Positions 46,026 through 57,332 of a DNA stretch of 64,000 bases are shown in pieces. The first letter of the stretch is position 1. Each line of letters starts with the position of its first letter. Under the pieces are notes generated by a model, which saw only the letters and a list, made by a program, of their open reading frames with translations, was not told where the DNA came from and searched no databases. The position numbers and the translations under genes are program-made. The DNA is from Periconia sp. R9002 (taxonomy: Eukaryota; Ascomycota; Dothideomycetes; Pleosporales; Periconiaceae): the NCBI GenBank assembly GCA_023627715.1, contig JAMAHW010000019.1, forward strand, positions 293,994 to 357,993, given 5' to 3'.

Positions 46026-46497
46026 TGCGCGTGTTGGTGGATGCGATAGAGCTCTGGTGGAAAAGATTCGGAGCTTTTAGACTAGTGGGGGTGGGGCGTC
46101 CCCGACTCCCCGCATACGCCAACAGGGCTCGTATAAACATGAAATGACGATTGACTGTTTACACTAATGATTTCAACTGAATTCGAGCGATTGTGCATAT
46201 ACTTTCATTTTCTCATTGTGGAATTTAAGCTCTGGATTCAGAGGCAAGATATGGTGCTTTGGCCCTCAATATATTGTGGGCAACATGTACTGAACTACCT
46301 ACGAGACAAAGTTTCTCTATTCCCTCGAAGGGATGGTAACATGTAATCACGCTTCCGTGATGATGAATTGATATATATTAGATTTATATGATGTAGAAGT
46401 CCCCCTCCCCCTTCCAGTGAGAACGAAATCACCTCACGAGGGACTGCACATTCGTAACATTCGTCAATTCCTGGGTATCTATGCTGGATTTTAATAA
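46026..46497. other. Intergenic, Rpp40-like promoter
   Basis: A 472-bp spacer between the sirtuin stop and the Rpp40-like start, both genes on the minus strand. No specific element was recognised. Confidence 0.4.
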
Positions 46498-48059
46498 CTA
46501 CAATACAGGAGCCTCCTGTTCGACGGGTTGAGGAACTTGCACACGCCAGGTGTGTTCTAGATCGTTATAACTTTCGACGACAACTTGCTGATCAGAGGGT
46601 ATCATCTTGTGGTTGAGAGTCCAACCGGCACGGCGAGCAAGCTCCGCTACGATGACATCGCAGTCGCCGAGAAGATTGATGTCGAAATTGATGTGATAAA
46701 TAGGCTAGGCCATGGTTAGTAGATGTTGAGATGCTATTTCACAATGCACTTACGTCTCGCGAGATGAAGATTTGGGGAACATCCTGTGGTAGGAAATTGG
46801 GTATTTCCGACACAGGTGCCACCTTCATACTCGTACCCATGACGACCACCAGGTCGACCTTTTCTCTGTCATGCTCTTTAAGTCTATCGAAGAAGTCGTT
46901 GGGCAGCTGCTCGCCGAAGAAGGTGATGTCTGGTTTCATGATGCCTGCTTCTGGGATGTCGTAAGCACCATCGGAGTCGGAATCGTCCTCACTGGGCCCA
47001 CGCCTCTTCTTGGATCCGTTGGAACTCCGTTTGCGCTTCATTCCTGGCTTTTCGCTTGCGATCTGCTCCAGGCATCGCTTGCATTCAGCTGGCACATGGG
47101 AGCGAACTGCATCGAAAATGTCCTCGCCTGGTACTTTGTACTTGCACTTTCGGCATGTCGCTGTGGCCCATGAACCGTGGCACTGGATAAGTTTGTCCTT
47201 TCGGATGCCTGCATGCGATTCAACGTTGTCTATATTTTGGGTGTAATTCGTCAATAATTTCCCTTCATCTTGTATCAACCGAATGAACTCGTGAGTAGGT
47301 GTCCACCTTTTCAGATCTGGGATAATCTCGCCCGCGAGCTTGTAAAATATGGTAGGGTCCCTGTCGAATTCGGCAAGGTCAAAAACTTGCTCCGGTTCGT
47401 CGTAACCCATTGCGATCAGCTTATTGTAGAATCCAGTTGTCTTGCTTCGAAAATCCGGGATACCTAAGCTGGTGGAAATGCCCGCGCCGGTAATGACCAT
47501 GATGTTCTTCCGCTCCCGCAGAAGTTTCGCAGCGTCGTCTATAGTCTTGTATTTATCCAATCGCAGACGCCTATTCAACTCCTTATTGATCGCCAAGCCC
47601 AAGAATCTATAGAAGTCTTCATCCCCACAGTTGGCTTGGGGGTAGACACCGAAAGCAGAGCACAACTTGCGTGCTGTGCACCGACCGGAGGTAATGTACT
47701 CGAGTACGAATTGGTTTGCGCCGACTTCGCGCAGACGCTGTCGAATCTCACGTGCTTCCTGTGGGCTGAACCCATCTCCTAGTAGACTCAGGTGTGGTTC
47801 GATAGCTGGGATGAATAGGGTGTGGCTTACCTCGGTTTATGTCGTTTGTGTAATACAAGGCTTCTTCCGACTTGTTCAACATGTCTTCAAGAAAAGAATC
47901 TTTCTCCCACGAATCTTCATCTTCGCCGTCGTCTTCAGAGAAGTCATTTTTGACCTCGGGGGCAGGCTTGCCGCTCTCGGGCTCAGGCCTCAAATCCAAG
48001 CCAGGTGCCGAGGCAGGATCTTGGACCATGACTGACCCGGCGGCGGCTTGGGCGGGCAT
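46498..48059 (-). CDS. Sirtuin, NAD-dependent histone deacetylase (SIRT1/Hst1 class)
   Basis: Three exons: 48059..47831, 47778..46754 and 46704..46498, with introns of 52 and 49 bp, giving 486 aa. Sirtuins remove acetyl groups from lysines using NAD. This one has all catalytic marks: GAGIST and GIPDFRS (NAD), TQNIDNVE, the catalytic His in LIQCHGSW, two zinc CX2C pairs (CRKC and CKRC), [29 protein letters not shown] and, in the last exon, [25 protein letters not shown] (split by position). The class I features and a conserved N-terminal block ([12 protein letters not shown]...[17 protein letters not shown]) resemble yeast Sir2/Hst1 and animal SIRT1. An insert in the zinc module ([15 protein letters not shown]) is a likely nuclear localisation signal next to a Ser/Asp-rich patch that could be a CK2 site. 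The acidic N-terminus is low complexity. A nuclear silencing role is inferred from the class. Confidence 0.93.
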
Positions 48060-48651
48060 GGCTGTGGTATAGAAGCAGCACGCTATGCTATACAGCAACC
48101 GGAAAAGAAAGTGGAGAGTGGTGTAGGATTGATGAAGTGTGGTGCTGTGAGACGTGTAGTATTTAAAAGGGTGCTAGTCTGTGTAGGGCAAAGCTTGAAC
48201 ATGGCTTCCGGTTGGAATAATTGGCCTAGTTAATTGATAGATATAGTTATTGTACCCGCGGCTGTATTGTCTTCTGCCGCAATTGCTATTGTTGCTGTTC
48301 TACACAGGTGCGTCCTATTGTGCATGGGTCTTGCAATAAGATTGGTGGGCCCTGCGCTTCACCACAGAAGTGTGGGTGAAGAAGTGAAGGTGAACGCTTG
48401 GGCCATGTTGAATTGACATGGGCACACGAACGAGGACGGAGAGGATCGACGGCAAGATGAGTTGGTTTTGGATGGTGATGGTCAAGTCTACAGACAGCCA
48501 CAAGGCAAGATAGGTGAGGATGAAGGACTTGATGAATTCTATTTGAAGAGGGGTACAGAAACGGGCTGGGTGGAAACCAACCGTGTTGAGGATGGATATG
48601 CGGTGCTATAGCAACAAGCCCAACAACATTGAACACATGCCAACCCCCGCA

Positions 48652-48675
48652 ATGCAAGCCCGCGCGGGCTTGCAT
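48652..48675. repeat. 24-bp perfect palindrome
   Basis: ATGCAAGCCCGC followed by its exact reverse complement, with no spacer. It is intergenic, about 600 bp upstream of the sirtuin start and 800 bp upstream of the surface-protein start. Confidence 0.9.
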
Positions 48676-49220
48676 ATCTCAGCCGCCGTAGCTCAACGTT
48701 TGGTTTCTTTTTACTATTTTGTCAAATAAAACTTTCAACGACAATCAATGTGTGAGCAATACGGGAGAGTTTGCGGTTGCGCTAGGGGTACGTACCTACA
48801 TGCTAGCTTCGCACGATACCTAAATCAAAGCTGCCCGAAGCGGCAAGGCGAGTACAGTCGAGTCGTCGACAAGGCAAGTCGGCAGTCAGCAGTTAGCAAA
48901 GCAGTTGTCTGTCTTTCGTTTCGCGTTGCTCGTATTCCCTGCGACGGTCCAGAATTGCCCCATCACGTGCTCGTATCCGCGCCTCTCGTCTCTCGCCTCT
49001 CGCCCGCCCCTGTGCACCAAGCAGCGAACAGATCGCCAGCAGATCAAGGCGGGCTTAGCGCGCCCCAACCGCGTTAGCCTCCTTCCCTATGCAGCGCGAT
49101 GCTCAGCCCTGTTCCCTTGGTGCACCTGCGCCCTTCCTTGCTTCGGCTGCCTGCGCTCCATCGTCGAATGCTATTTCCCGTTCTGCCTGGCCTGCCTTTC
49201 CCTTTTCTCTCACTCTCTCC

Positions 49221-49258
49221 CTCACCTTACCTCACCTCACCCTACCTCACCTCACCCT
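49221..49258. repeat. CTCAC-type minisatellite in CT-rich leader
   Basis: Repeated ACCTC/CTCAC units in a pyrimidine-rich stretch about 200 bp before the start of the small surface protein. It probably belongs to its promoter or 5' UTR. Confidence 0.7.
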
Positions 49259-49472
49259 CTCTCCTTGCCCACACCAAAACAACCCTTCAGCTTTTGCTGC
49301 GCATCCTCACACAGTGCAACCCCCTGCACATATCACTCCTTGTCTTCATTGCCGTCTCCGTCCGACTCTTGCGCCTGTAATCCGACTACGACACCCCTCG
49401 TCGGCCATCTCCAGCTCTGTTGATCCGACTTTTCGCTCGCTCTCCTTCATCCACAAACAAACAATCTTCACA

Positions 49473-49919
49473 ATGGCCAACGCCGTATCATCATCAGCCC
49501 TCCCCACCACCCTTACCACCAAGAACCAGCCCTTCCCCGCCTCCAGCAGTGCCTCGTCCTCGCTGTCCAGCGGCTCCGGCTCCGGCTCCATCACCAGCTC
49601 TCTCTCAGGGCCCACGGTCACCACCTTCCCTTCCCTCACCCTCTCCGGTAACGGCACCGCCAACACCACAACAGCCACATTCGCCTGGGACTGCTCACGA
49701 ACCACCAATTCCAAGGAGAGCGTCTTCGTGAATTTTTCGGGCTGCACATACGTCAGCGCGACACCCACCGCCAAGCCAAGCAACGGCACCACAAACGGAA
49801 CCCTATCCGGCACACCGCCAGCTACGGCCGGTTCGGGGGTGAGATCAGCCAATGGTATGGAGATGGGGAGCTTTGCCGCGCTAGGCCTTGTGCTGGTGGC
49901 CATGATGGGGTGGTTGTGA
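49473..49919 (+). CDS. Small Ser/Thr-rich protein with a hydrophobic C-terminal tail
   Basis: 148 aa from the ATG at 49473, chosen for its strong context (TCACAATGGCC) and because the open frame upstream is CT-rich leader. The sequence is Ser/Thr/Gly-rich (SSSASSSLSSGSGSGSI), with a short segment holding two Cys (FAWDCSRTT...VNFSGCTY) and several N-glycosylation sequons. It ends in a hydrophobic tail (SFAALGLVLVAMMGWL) preceded by small residues, like a GPI-attachment signal. The N-terminus (MANAVSSSALPTTLTTK) is not a signal peptide, which is odd for a GPI protein, so the true 5' end may be an unrecognised upstream exon. No family is recognised. Confidence 0.6.
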   Translation: MANAVSSSALPTTLTTKNQPFPASSSASSSLSSGSGSGSITSSLSGPTVTTFPSLTLSGNGTANTTTATFAWDCSRTTNSKESVFVNFSGCTYVSATPTAKPSNGTTNGTLSGTPPATAGSGVRSANGMEMGSFAALGLVLVAMMGWL

Positions 49920-52537
49920 GCGTCGAGTAACTTGCATCGAGGAAGAGGCGACCTTTTTTCCATGACGATAAGAGATGCACACGGGCTTGCATGGTTTCAC
50001 CCGAAAACGCATACGGAAGCATTTTTCATTTTCCAACTATTCATTGTCCGGCCGGGCAAAGCGGGCATGGACAGACCAGACGGTTTGCAGGAAGCCGTAA
50101 AAATCCTCGTTTCTTTTTATCGGATTCTTTTGCCATCATAGACGGTTAGGGTCTTTTAATCTTGTTAATATACCACTTTCTTCTTCTCCTTCTCATCACG
50201 AGTTTTATGTACATACTGGATCTTGCACAGTAGGCGAAGACAATGACACTCGTTACCCGATTCATGTTTGGATTCAAGCAGTATTTGTGTTTTGTGATAT
50301 GGGACAAGTTGGGATAATAGTCAATGGGCATAACTCATCGGCCCCGCAGCCTGATAACAATCCCGCATGTATGTGTCCTGTTCTCATTGGGACTTCATCA
50401 TCACTGATTGATAGGCTCGTGAGAGTGGATCGAATGTTGAGCGACTTTCGATTGGATCACAGCGAGTCCGTGACGCGCAGCCTGAAATGGACGAACAGAG
50501 GGATAGTCAAATAGACAAACCCCCTCATGTCAATGTGTACAGAGGATGTCGACCATATCCATTTCCATGTTTCTGTGTTTCCATAGTCCGTTTATCACAC
50601 CGGTCAAGTATGTATCGAGAAGGAAGAGCGGAGGATCCCCATCCCTCCTCGAAAAAGAGAAAAGAGAAGATGGAAAAGAAGAAAGTAAAAGAGAGAACGT
50701 GCAATGCACATCTCCATATCGCAATGCCTACCTAGGTGCATAAGTATCTACCAAGTACCGAAATGATTAGCGAACCCCTTACTTCATCATCACCAAACCC
50801 AGTCCCAACCTGTCGTGCCCCCCGTGAACATCTAGTCATGTAGTTTGTTCGTCCGCCTGCTCTCTTACAGTTCATCCACGTACCGCGCGAGCGCGCAAAC
50901 ATTTGCAACCGTTCAGCCACCTACCTGGTGCGACTGACCCAGCAGGACCAAGACGAGCAAACCAAACAAATGCTTGCATTTACCTCATCGAGTCGAGTCA
51001 ACTATCATAACCACAAAGCCAACCTCCAATTGCCACGATGTTAACCAAACGTCACCGACAATGTCCAACCTCCAAGCAGCACCCAAAAAAACCGCAATTT
51101 ACGAGCAAACATGCATCGAGTCGCAAACAAACACGAAATGAACGACCCCCGTTTTTTGCGAAAAGCATGCATGCAAGTTACCTTCCGTTGTCGGTGTAGT
51201 CTAGTACGGGTGCTTGGGCGCGCGACCACCGGCGCTAAAAGGTTACGAGGACCTTAGGAAGCTTCTTGGAGATCCACCGCTCCTCTCGGGGTTGTAAGTG
51301 AGTTAGGCGCTACGGAGAAGGGACTGGATTGATGAGGGGCTGTTTGTTTGTTGGTGATGTGCGGTTGAGTGGGTATATATGCGGGTTTGGGGGAAAGCAT
51401 TGGGTGGTGAGTAGGAGAGAGAGGTAAAAGATTGAAGAAGGAGAGGAGGGAGCGCCTTTTATGTATGCATCTGTCGCTCCGATGGAGTATGCATGCTTGG
51501 AGTTTCGTATCTGCGCAACGAGGTACCTGACTTATGTATTATCCAACCGACGCGAACTAACGTCAATAAAACCTCATGAGTAGCGAACCGCCGCGGGTCG
51601 ATCCTCATAAAGATACGTGAACGATGTCCTTCTTGCGGGGTCGGAAATTCATCAATCAACGACAACGAATGGGACATGGGTGGGTGGTAGGGTAGAGTCA
51701 GTCACCCTTATAGAGAACGACGGCGATTCGTACAAGTACGGACGGGAAATTGAAGAGCCATCGGCATTCGCTGATGATTCGCTCATTAAACCTTACCACC
51801 CTCCCCCGAGGTATGATTAAGCTTGCTCTCTTTTCTTCCCAGATGTCCGGATGCTAAAATTGTGACGGGCGGGCTCACGTTGGTTGGCTAGTGATGGCGA
51901 AACTCGGGGGGCCTCTTTTTTTTCTCTTGCTGTTGGTGTTGCGGACGGGGGAGGGGAGGGTGTGGTGAGTGTGAGTGTGAGAGGTGGAGGGACAAGCACG
52001 ATCTCGCTTTGCGAAACTCGCGATATGCGATGCTGGCGTACAGCGGGCAGTGATGACATGTGTATGTATTCCGTGCGTGTGAGCGCGCGCCCACGCTCTG
52101 CCAGCCTCGCGCTCGTCAGCCGCGAGGGGAGAGTGATCGCGTGGGCGCAAGGTGCAATTTCACGCTCAATAGTGTGTGATCCTCATTGGAAAGCAACAAG
52201 ACGCTGGGCCTAATTTCAAGACGCATTGAAGCGGCTAAGCGCCTGGGGTTGGTCGGCATCGTGAGATTGACCCTGCCATGCCCATGCCCATGTGCCACAG
52301 AGCCGCCGCTCGTCGGTCCCTTTTCTCTATTGTTTCAAAAGCCCAGGGTTCGCTGCTTTGTCTCCGCAAAATTAAGGAGCACTCTTCCCCTCGTTGCTGT
52401 CCCCTTCAATTTTCGCAGTGTTTCTGCTGCCCACACTCCTTTGGATTATTGTCCTGCTCCACTCTTTGCCGCCATCATTAATTCGAGATACGCCGTTCTT
52501 TCGCAAATCCTCCTAATCAACCCTTCTACGAGCCGAA
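49920..52537. other. Intergenic, nothing recognised
   Basis: A 2.6-kb spacer between two co-oriented small surface-protein genes. No coding-like ORF, RNA gene or long repeat was seen. The last 200 bases are a CT-rich leader for the next gene. Confidence 0.45.
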
Positions 52538-53286
52538 ATGCAGTTCAAGATTGTTGCTGTAGCCGCTATGGCGGGAGCTGTCGTGGCGCAGGATGTCCCT
52601 GAGCAGTGAGTAGTGCCCCATAGTCCTGGTCGCCAATCCCACTCAACACCAAATGCGACCGACTGCCAATGTATGAGCGCGCACATTTAGAGGGCGTCGC
52701 AATTGTTGCGCAACATTTTCCAATCAAAAAACCATGAGCCGTGACTAATTATGTCTACAGAGTCAAGGCCTCGGTCCTCAACGTCCTTGCTAAGGCGCTC
52801 CCTACCTCTGCCATCGCCGCCGCCATCTCCAACCAGCCTGCCTTCATCTCCCAAGTCGCATCGGCCGTTTCCGCTGGCCAAACTCCCTCCTGGTATGGAC
52901 CTCTGCCCCAGGACGTCAAGACTCTCTTGACCAAAATGTACCCCGTCACTCCCGTCACTCCCACCGCGTCCCCATCTCCCTCGTCCTCTGCTCCTGCTTC
53001 CTCCTCGGCCTACTCTGTCGTCACCCCGACTCCTGCTCCTACCACCACGAGCTCCGCGTCCTACGTCGCTTCCACTGGTGCCTCCATTTCTGGTGGACCG
53101 GGGTCCAACTCTACTACCATCACCTCCATCAACTCCCCAACTCTGTCTGCGCCGTCTCGTCCCTCGGGCTCAGGCTCTGCGCCTCCCGCGAACCAGTCGC
53201 AAGCTGCCGCCGCCGGTCTTCCCGTCGCTGCTGTGGGTTCCAGCATCCTCGGCGCTCTGGGTGTCGTCGGCATGCTCTTTTTGTAA
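52538..53286 (+). CDS. Secreted Ser-rich GPI-anchor-type protein
   Basis: Two exons: 52538..52605 and 52761..53286, separated by a 155-bp intron with a GTGAGT donor and GACTAAT branch, giving 197 aa. The first exon encodes a clear signal peptide, MQFKIVAVAAMAGAVVAQ. The mature N-terminal domain (VPEQVKASVLNVLAKALPTS to about residue 80) is Ala-rich and helical-looking, with SWYGPLPQDVKTLLTKMYP, a motif of fungal GPI-anchored proteins. A Ser/Thr/Pro linker typical of O-mannosylated stalks follows, and the protein ends in a hydrophobic tail (AAVGSSILGALGVVGMLFL) after small residues, a GPI signal. A cell-wall or plasma-membrane surface location is inferred. No enzyme motif is present. Confidence 0.83.
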
Positions 53287-53762
53287 AGAGCGCGCTTGCG
53301 TCCAAAGAAATTGCTCGGCAGTGACTGAGAAAACGTAGTGGAGTTCTTGAGGCGGTGGCGCATTCGGCTTCGACCTTCTTTTTTATGATGCGATGGATCA
53401 TTTTTCTTTGGGGACCGGCCTGGCGAGATACCTTTTGCTGTTTGTTTTGTCATGTTTTGCTTGCAAGGTGTTGGAGTAGTTAATGTCCGTCGAACGTGTC
53501 ATGTATTGGTCAGAGGGAAATGATAGGAAGAAGGAAAGGAGAGGAAAATTTTGTTCTTGTAGTTAGTTAGCTTAGTAGTAATCATTTTACCGTTGCGCCA
53601 TAATGAATGATGGATGTGTCTGTGATGATTTCGAAGGCGCCGCTAGATTTGTAGGAACCCTCAAGGTGTTGATATCCATCGATTGCTATACTCTTATATT
53701 GGTCACTGTACAGGTATAGATACACATTAACAGCAGTCTTAGGCTGCCCTCAGCCTCGATGC
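53287..53762. other. Convergent intergenic region
   Basis: A 476-bp spacer between the 3' ends of the surface protein (+) and the aldo/keto reductase (-). It should hold both polyadenylation regions. Nothing else was seen. Confidence 0.4.
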
Positions 53763-54892
53763 TTAGTTTCGTTTGCCGTCCAGGTCGGCAAAGAAGTTCC
53801 ATCCGAATCCCTTGCTTGGGTCACCGAAACGCAGCTTTTTATCGATGACATCGATCTTTTCAATGTCTTCGGCTGCCAACTTGAAATCGCCTTCGAAATT
53901 CTGTAGACATGGTTAGTTACTAGACGGTCTCAACGATTCTAGTGTTAAATACCTCCTTGATACGGTGCTCAGTCTTGGATTTCGGAATCACCGAGTGCCC
54001 CTTCGCAATACCCCAAGCCAAGGCGACCTGCGCTCCACTCTTGTTGTGTGTTTTCCCAATCTCCACTAGCACAGGGTCTTTAATCAGCTTACTTATCTTC
54101 TTTCCTGCGCTGTAAGACTCGTTTTGGTTTCCAAATGGTGAGTATTGCGTGATGTGGATATTCTTCTGCTTGTGAAAATCATCGAACGCCTTCTGCTGCA
54201 GAAAAGGATGCATTTCTAATTGATGCGCAGCAGGGGTGACGGATGTTTTCTCGAGCAATCGTTCTAACTCTGCCCTGCTGAAGTTCGAAATACCAATTGC
54301 CCTTGCTTTCCCCGACTTATAGCATTTTTCCATAGCTTTGTACGTGTCCACGTAGTCTGTGTCGCCGGGTATGGTTTTACCGTTACTGTCTTTCGGAGTG
54401 AGGACGTCACCTCGTGCGAACGGTGAAGGCCAGTGCATCAAATAAAGGTCAACGTAATCAGTTTGCAAATCTCTCAAAGAAGCCTCCAACGCCTTTTCAA
54501 CATCGTCGGGGTGATGTGCGTTGTTCCATAGCTTTGTGGTCAGGAATATTTCCTCACGAGGTACTCCAGATTTCTTGATGGCATTGCCAACTGCGACTTC
54601 TGTGCCATAAACATGTGCGGTGTCAATATGCCTATAGCCCGTCTGGAGTGCGATTGTGACGGCTGTATATCGTCAGTCAGGTACATTGACGAGAGCGGTA
54701 TTTCTAACCTGGCTCTTGCGCCTCCTGATCTTGCCACGTCCCGAATCCTAGAGCAGGAATCTTGGCTCCTGTGTTGAGCTTGTATTTTGTGCCGTTGTGA
54801 GCCATTCTCGTAAAAGATTTAGGCTTTAAATGGGCCGTCGTTTGGGTCAATCTTTGAGTCGCAGTGCGAAAGATTTGGCCTGAGGACAGCAT
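53763..54892 (-). CDS. Aldo/keto reductase
   Basis: Three exons: 54892..54709, 54662..53953 and 53900..53763, with introns of 46 and 52 bp. It is an NADPH-dependent carbonyl reductase of the AKR superfamily (TIM barrel). All four catalytic residues are visible: Asp and Tyr in HIDTAHVYGTE, Lys in LTTKLWNNA and His in LYLMHWPSP. AIGISNFSRAELERLL, HQLEMHPFLQQ and the NADP-binding VIPKSKTEHRIKE block follow, and the protein ends in a typical KLRFGDPSKGFGWNFF tail. Two in-frame ATGs are possible. The one at 54805 (MAHNGTKYKLNTG) gives a standard 314-aa enzyme. The one at 54892 adds 29 residues rich in Arg, Lys, Thr and Ser without acidic residues, like a mitochondrial presequence (343 aa). The substrate cannot be told from sequence. 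It shares a 470-bp divergent promoter with the Nudix gene. Confidence 0.9.
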
Positions 54893-55362
54893 TGTCTTCG
54901 TGGTTGAATGATCCAGGAACTTCCTTGTTTGATTGGGTGTACAGCTGTAAAGGTGCCCGATGATTCTTGGGTTTTGCGGTACCTAGATGTATACATATGA
55001 CGTTTCGATAATTCGAGGGCTCTAACTGTAAGGGGGATGGGTAACGGGATAAATGCAAGAACGAACCACAACATTACATAACAATGTATGTACTGGCAGG
55101 GGTTTTTGTTAGGAGCGTTTTTCCTTCAAAGAATCTTCATATAGCGTAAACAATTGTTCGGGTACCCGTACGTACGTGGGTACGTAAGAGAATGTAGTGT
55201 AGAGACAGGTACATGCCATGTAGGTAGGTAGAAACGACATTGATTGATTGGTCACTTATCCCTATCACGTGCTTTCGTGAAACCCCACGATTGTCGCGTC
55301 TTGCACACTCCCTTTTACCTTCTCCCTCCACGCCGCAGGTTTCCACCAACCAATCGAAAAAA
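54893..55362. promoter_or_regulatory. Divergent promoter of aldo/keto reductase and Nudix genes
   Basis: A 470-bp spacer between two divergent starts. It contains GTACGTACGTGGGTACG-type GTAC repeats around 55165-55185. No specific factor site is claimed. Confidence 0.4.
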
Positions 55363-56322
55363 ATGGCAGACACCACCCTGGGGGGTCAGTCCTCAAAATT
55401 TGTCTCTCGGCATCTCTCGTCGGAGGAGTTTGTGGAGAGCTGTGGCGCGATCTTGTTCGACCTTACCGACCCGCAAGATCTTTCTGTCTGCCTGATTCGC
55501 ACCCAGAAAGAATGGCTCCTCGCTAAAGGTCGACGAAACTACGGCGAGTCAAGGGAGCAGGCTGCGATTAGAGAAGTCACTGAAGAGACTGGCTTCCGCT
55601 GCTCTCTTTTCCCTGTCACGATGCCAACCAGGGCAACACCGCCCGAAGCACCGGCTGTTGGCTACCCCGATAGAGCCCGTGTGTTCCAAAACCTCACTGA
55701 GCCTTTCATGTGTGAGATTCGAGAATGCAAGAAACCGATCAGAACAAAATTCATCTATTGGTATATCGCCACTGTGGATGTGGGCGCCAAAAAGCTGCCT
55801 GGTGAACCGCACTACCACCCTAAATTCATCCCCGTCCAGGAAGCCATTCAAACACTTACGTTCGAAGCGGATCGCAGGATTGTAGCAAAAGCTGCTGAGC
55901 TCGTCTCAATCACCTTGAAGGAGCAAGATCCATTGATCTCAACGTCAACTAACGATGAAGCTACATCCGAGCAGATTGATGGAGAACACCCACTACGCAT
56001 TGGAAACCCACTAAGTGTTCGAGCGTCTCAAGATGGAAAGGCGGCCAAGCAGAAGGGCAAGAAGGGCATCAAGAGGAAAAGCAATCGTGCCCGAAATCTT
56101 AATGTGAACGGAGCTACGGCGATACCAACAGCCGCTGGAGCAACAACATCGCTCAACGGGGAGACAGCAAATCATCAGGACAACGGACAGCCACGCGGAG
56201 ACAACTCCAACAGTAAGAAAAAGCCAAAGAATTGTACAGCCGAGGAGCTTACGGCTTTTAGGAAGAAGAAGAAAGAGAGGATCAAAGCCAGAAGAGCTGC
56301 ACGCGGGACCGAGCAACAATGA
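55363..56322 (+). CDS. Nudix hydrolase with Lys-rich C-terminal tail
   Basis: Single exon, 319 aa from the ATG at 55363 (MADTTLGGQSSKF). The upstream open codons are leader sequence. Nudix enzymes cleave nucleoside diphosphates linked to another moiety. The Nudix box is perfect at residues 56-78 (GX5EX7REVTEETGF), after WLLAKGRRNYGES, and the fold continues to about residue 180 (TKFIYWYIATVDV, KFIPVQEAIQTLTF). The C-terminal 110 residues are disordered and very basic (KQKGKKGIKRKSNRARN, then KKKKERIKARRAARG), suggesting nuclear or nucleolar targeting or RNA binding. Substrate is unknown; diadenosine or inositol pyrophosphates are possibilities for this type, not shown here. Confidence 0.88.
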   Translation: MADTTLGGQSSKFVSRHLSSEEFVESCGAILFDLTDPQDLSVCLIRTQKEWLLAKGRRNYGESREQAAIREVTEETGFRCSLFPVTMPTRATPPEAPAVGYPDRARVFQNLTEPFMCEIRECKKPIRTKFIYWYIATVDVGAKKLPGEPHYHPKFIPVQEAIQTLTFEADRRIVAKAAELVSITLKEQDPLISTSTNDEATSEQIDGEHPLRIGNPLSVRASQDGKAAKQKGKKGIKRKSNRARNLNVNGATAIPTAAGATTSLNGETANHQDNGQPRGDNSNSKKKPKNCTAEELTAFRKKKKERIKARRAARGTEQQ

Positions 56323-57332
56323 TGCAACATGATTCAGCAGTAGGCAGTCATCAACGTCAACAGGATCAGGCAAGGCCAGGGTCAGACTAGATGATATGGC
56401 ATTTTCAGGAGATTAACAAAAATACCCGGGTCAATACGTGACAATGAGTCATCAAGTACGAGTCAATACCAAAGGATAGGCCAAATGTTGGTCAATCACC
56501 CAACGGCACAAATGTGTCTTTTATGCGTACATCAAGTTGATGTATATCTGATGGGCTCTAAACGGACCGAATCGGTCGGTAGCATTTGCAGAATCAGGCC
56601 GTTCAGGGATAAATGGGTGTATGTCACTGTATCACAAATATCCGCATGGACCCAACAATAAAACCCTGATCAATTTTTTCGCAAGATGATGCCGTTTAGA
56701 AGAAAGCGCAGTGTATACGCCGTATTCTGTACTACCTGAAAGATGTGCCGAGGCTTATTCGCACCCGAGGGGTCCTTGCAGACAAGCGAAGGAGGAGTTG
56801 AGTGAGTGCCTTTGGTTAAACATACCGGTAACTTACAATACGAAACAAATGGACCTAAGCGTAATCCCATGTAAAACGCGGTGTGCGAATACGACGCACC
56901 TTTTCCAACTTACTGTAGTACATAGGTCCCATATTTTGCACAGCGATGGCGATATTCTATTAGGTGCAAAGCTGGGATATGTACGAAGGTTTTGGGCCGA
57001 GGACGGCTTGAGCCATGGACATGTGAAGCTGGGGAAGCCTGTTAAACTCTGCATGAACTCTACAGAAACCCCGCTCCCCGATCCCCGCCCCCCTAAAAGG
57101 GAGGCGTCTCTTCACACCAATCCATGACTGGCGTAACCCTAATTGGGAATTCAACAGCACGATCGGGCTCATCCGATGGTTGCACTTCCGGGCGTTCGGT
57201 CGCGTCGAGCTGTTCCGAGACGAATTCCGTGTATAACTCGGGCCCGTTTCCTCTAAATCTCTTCCCCCTCTTTTCCTCTGCTTCTCGTTCTGCAACCCTT
57301 CTCCTTGTTCCTTTCTTCGTATCCACCTCAAG
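56323..57332. other. Intergenic, monooxygenase promoter side
   Basis: A 1.0-kb spacer, with a CT-rich leader from about 57240 just before the monooxygenase start. No other element was recognised. Confidence 0.4.

Larger units (their letters stand above)
48060..49472. other. Divergent intergenic region with a perfect palindrome
   Basis: A 1.4-kb spacer between the sirtuin (-) and a small surface protein (+). It includes a 24-bp perfect palindrome (48652-48675) and a CCTCAC-type minisatellite (49221-49258) in a CT-rich promoter. No gene was seen. Confidence 0.5.

Noticed and set aside
49346..49963. 205-codon minus-strand ORF
   Set aside because: Antisense to the small Ser/Thr-rich surface protein; no recognisable family.
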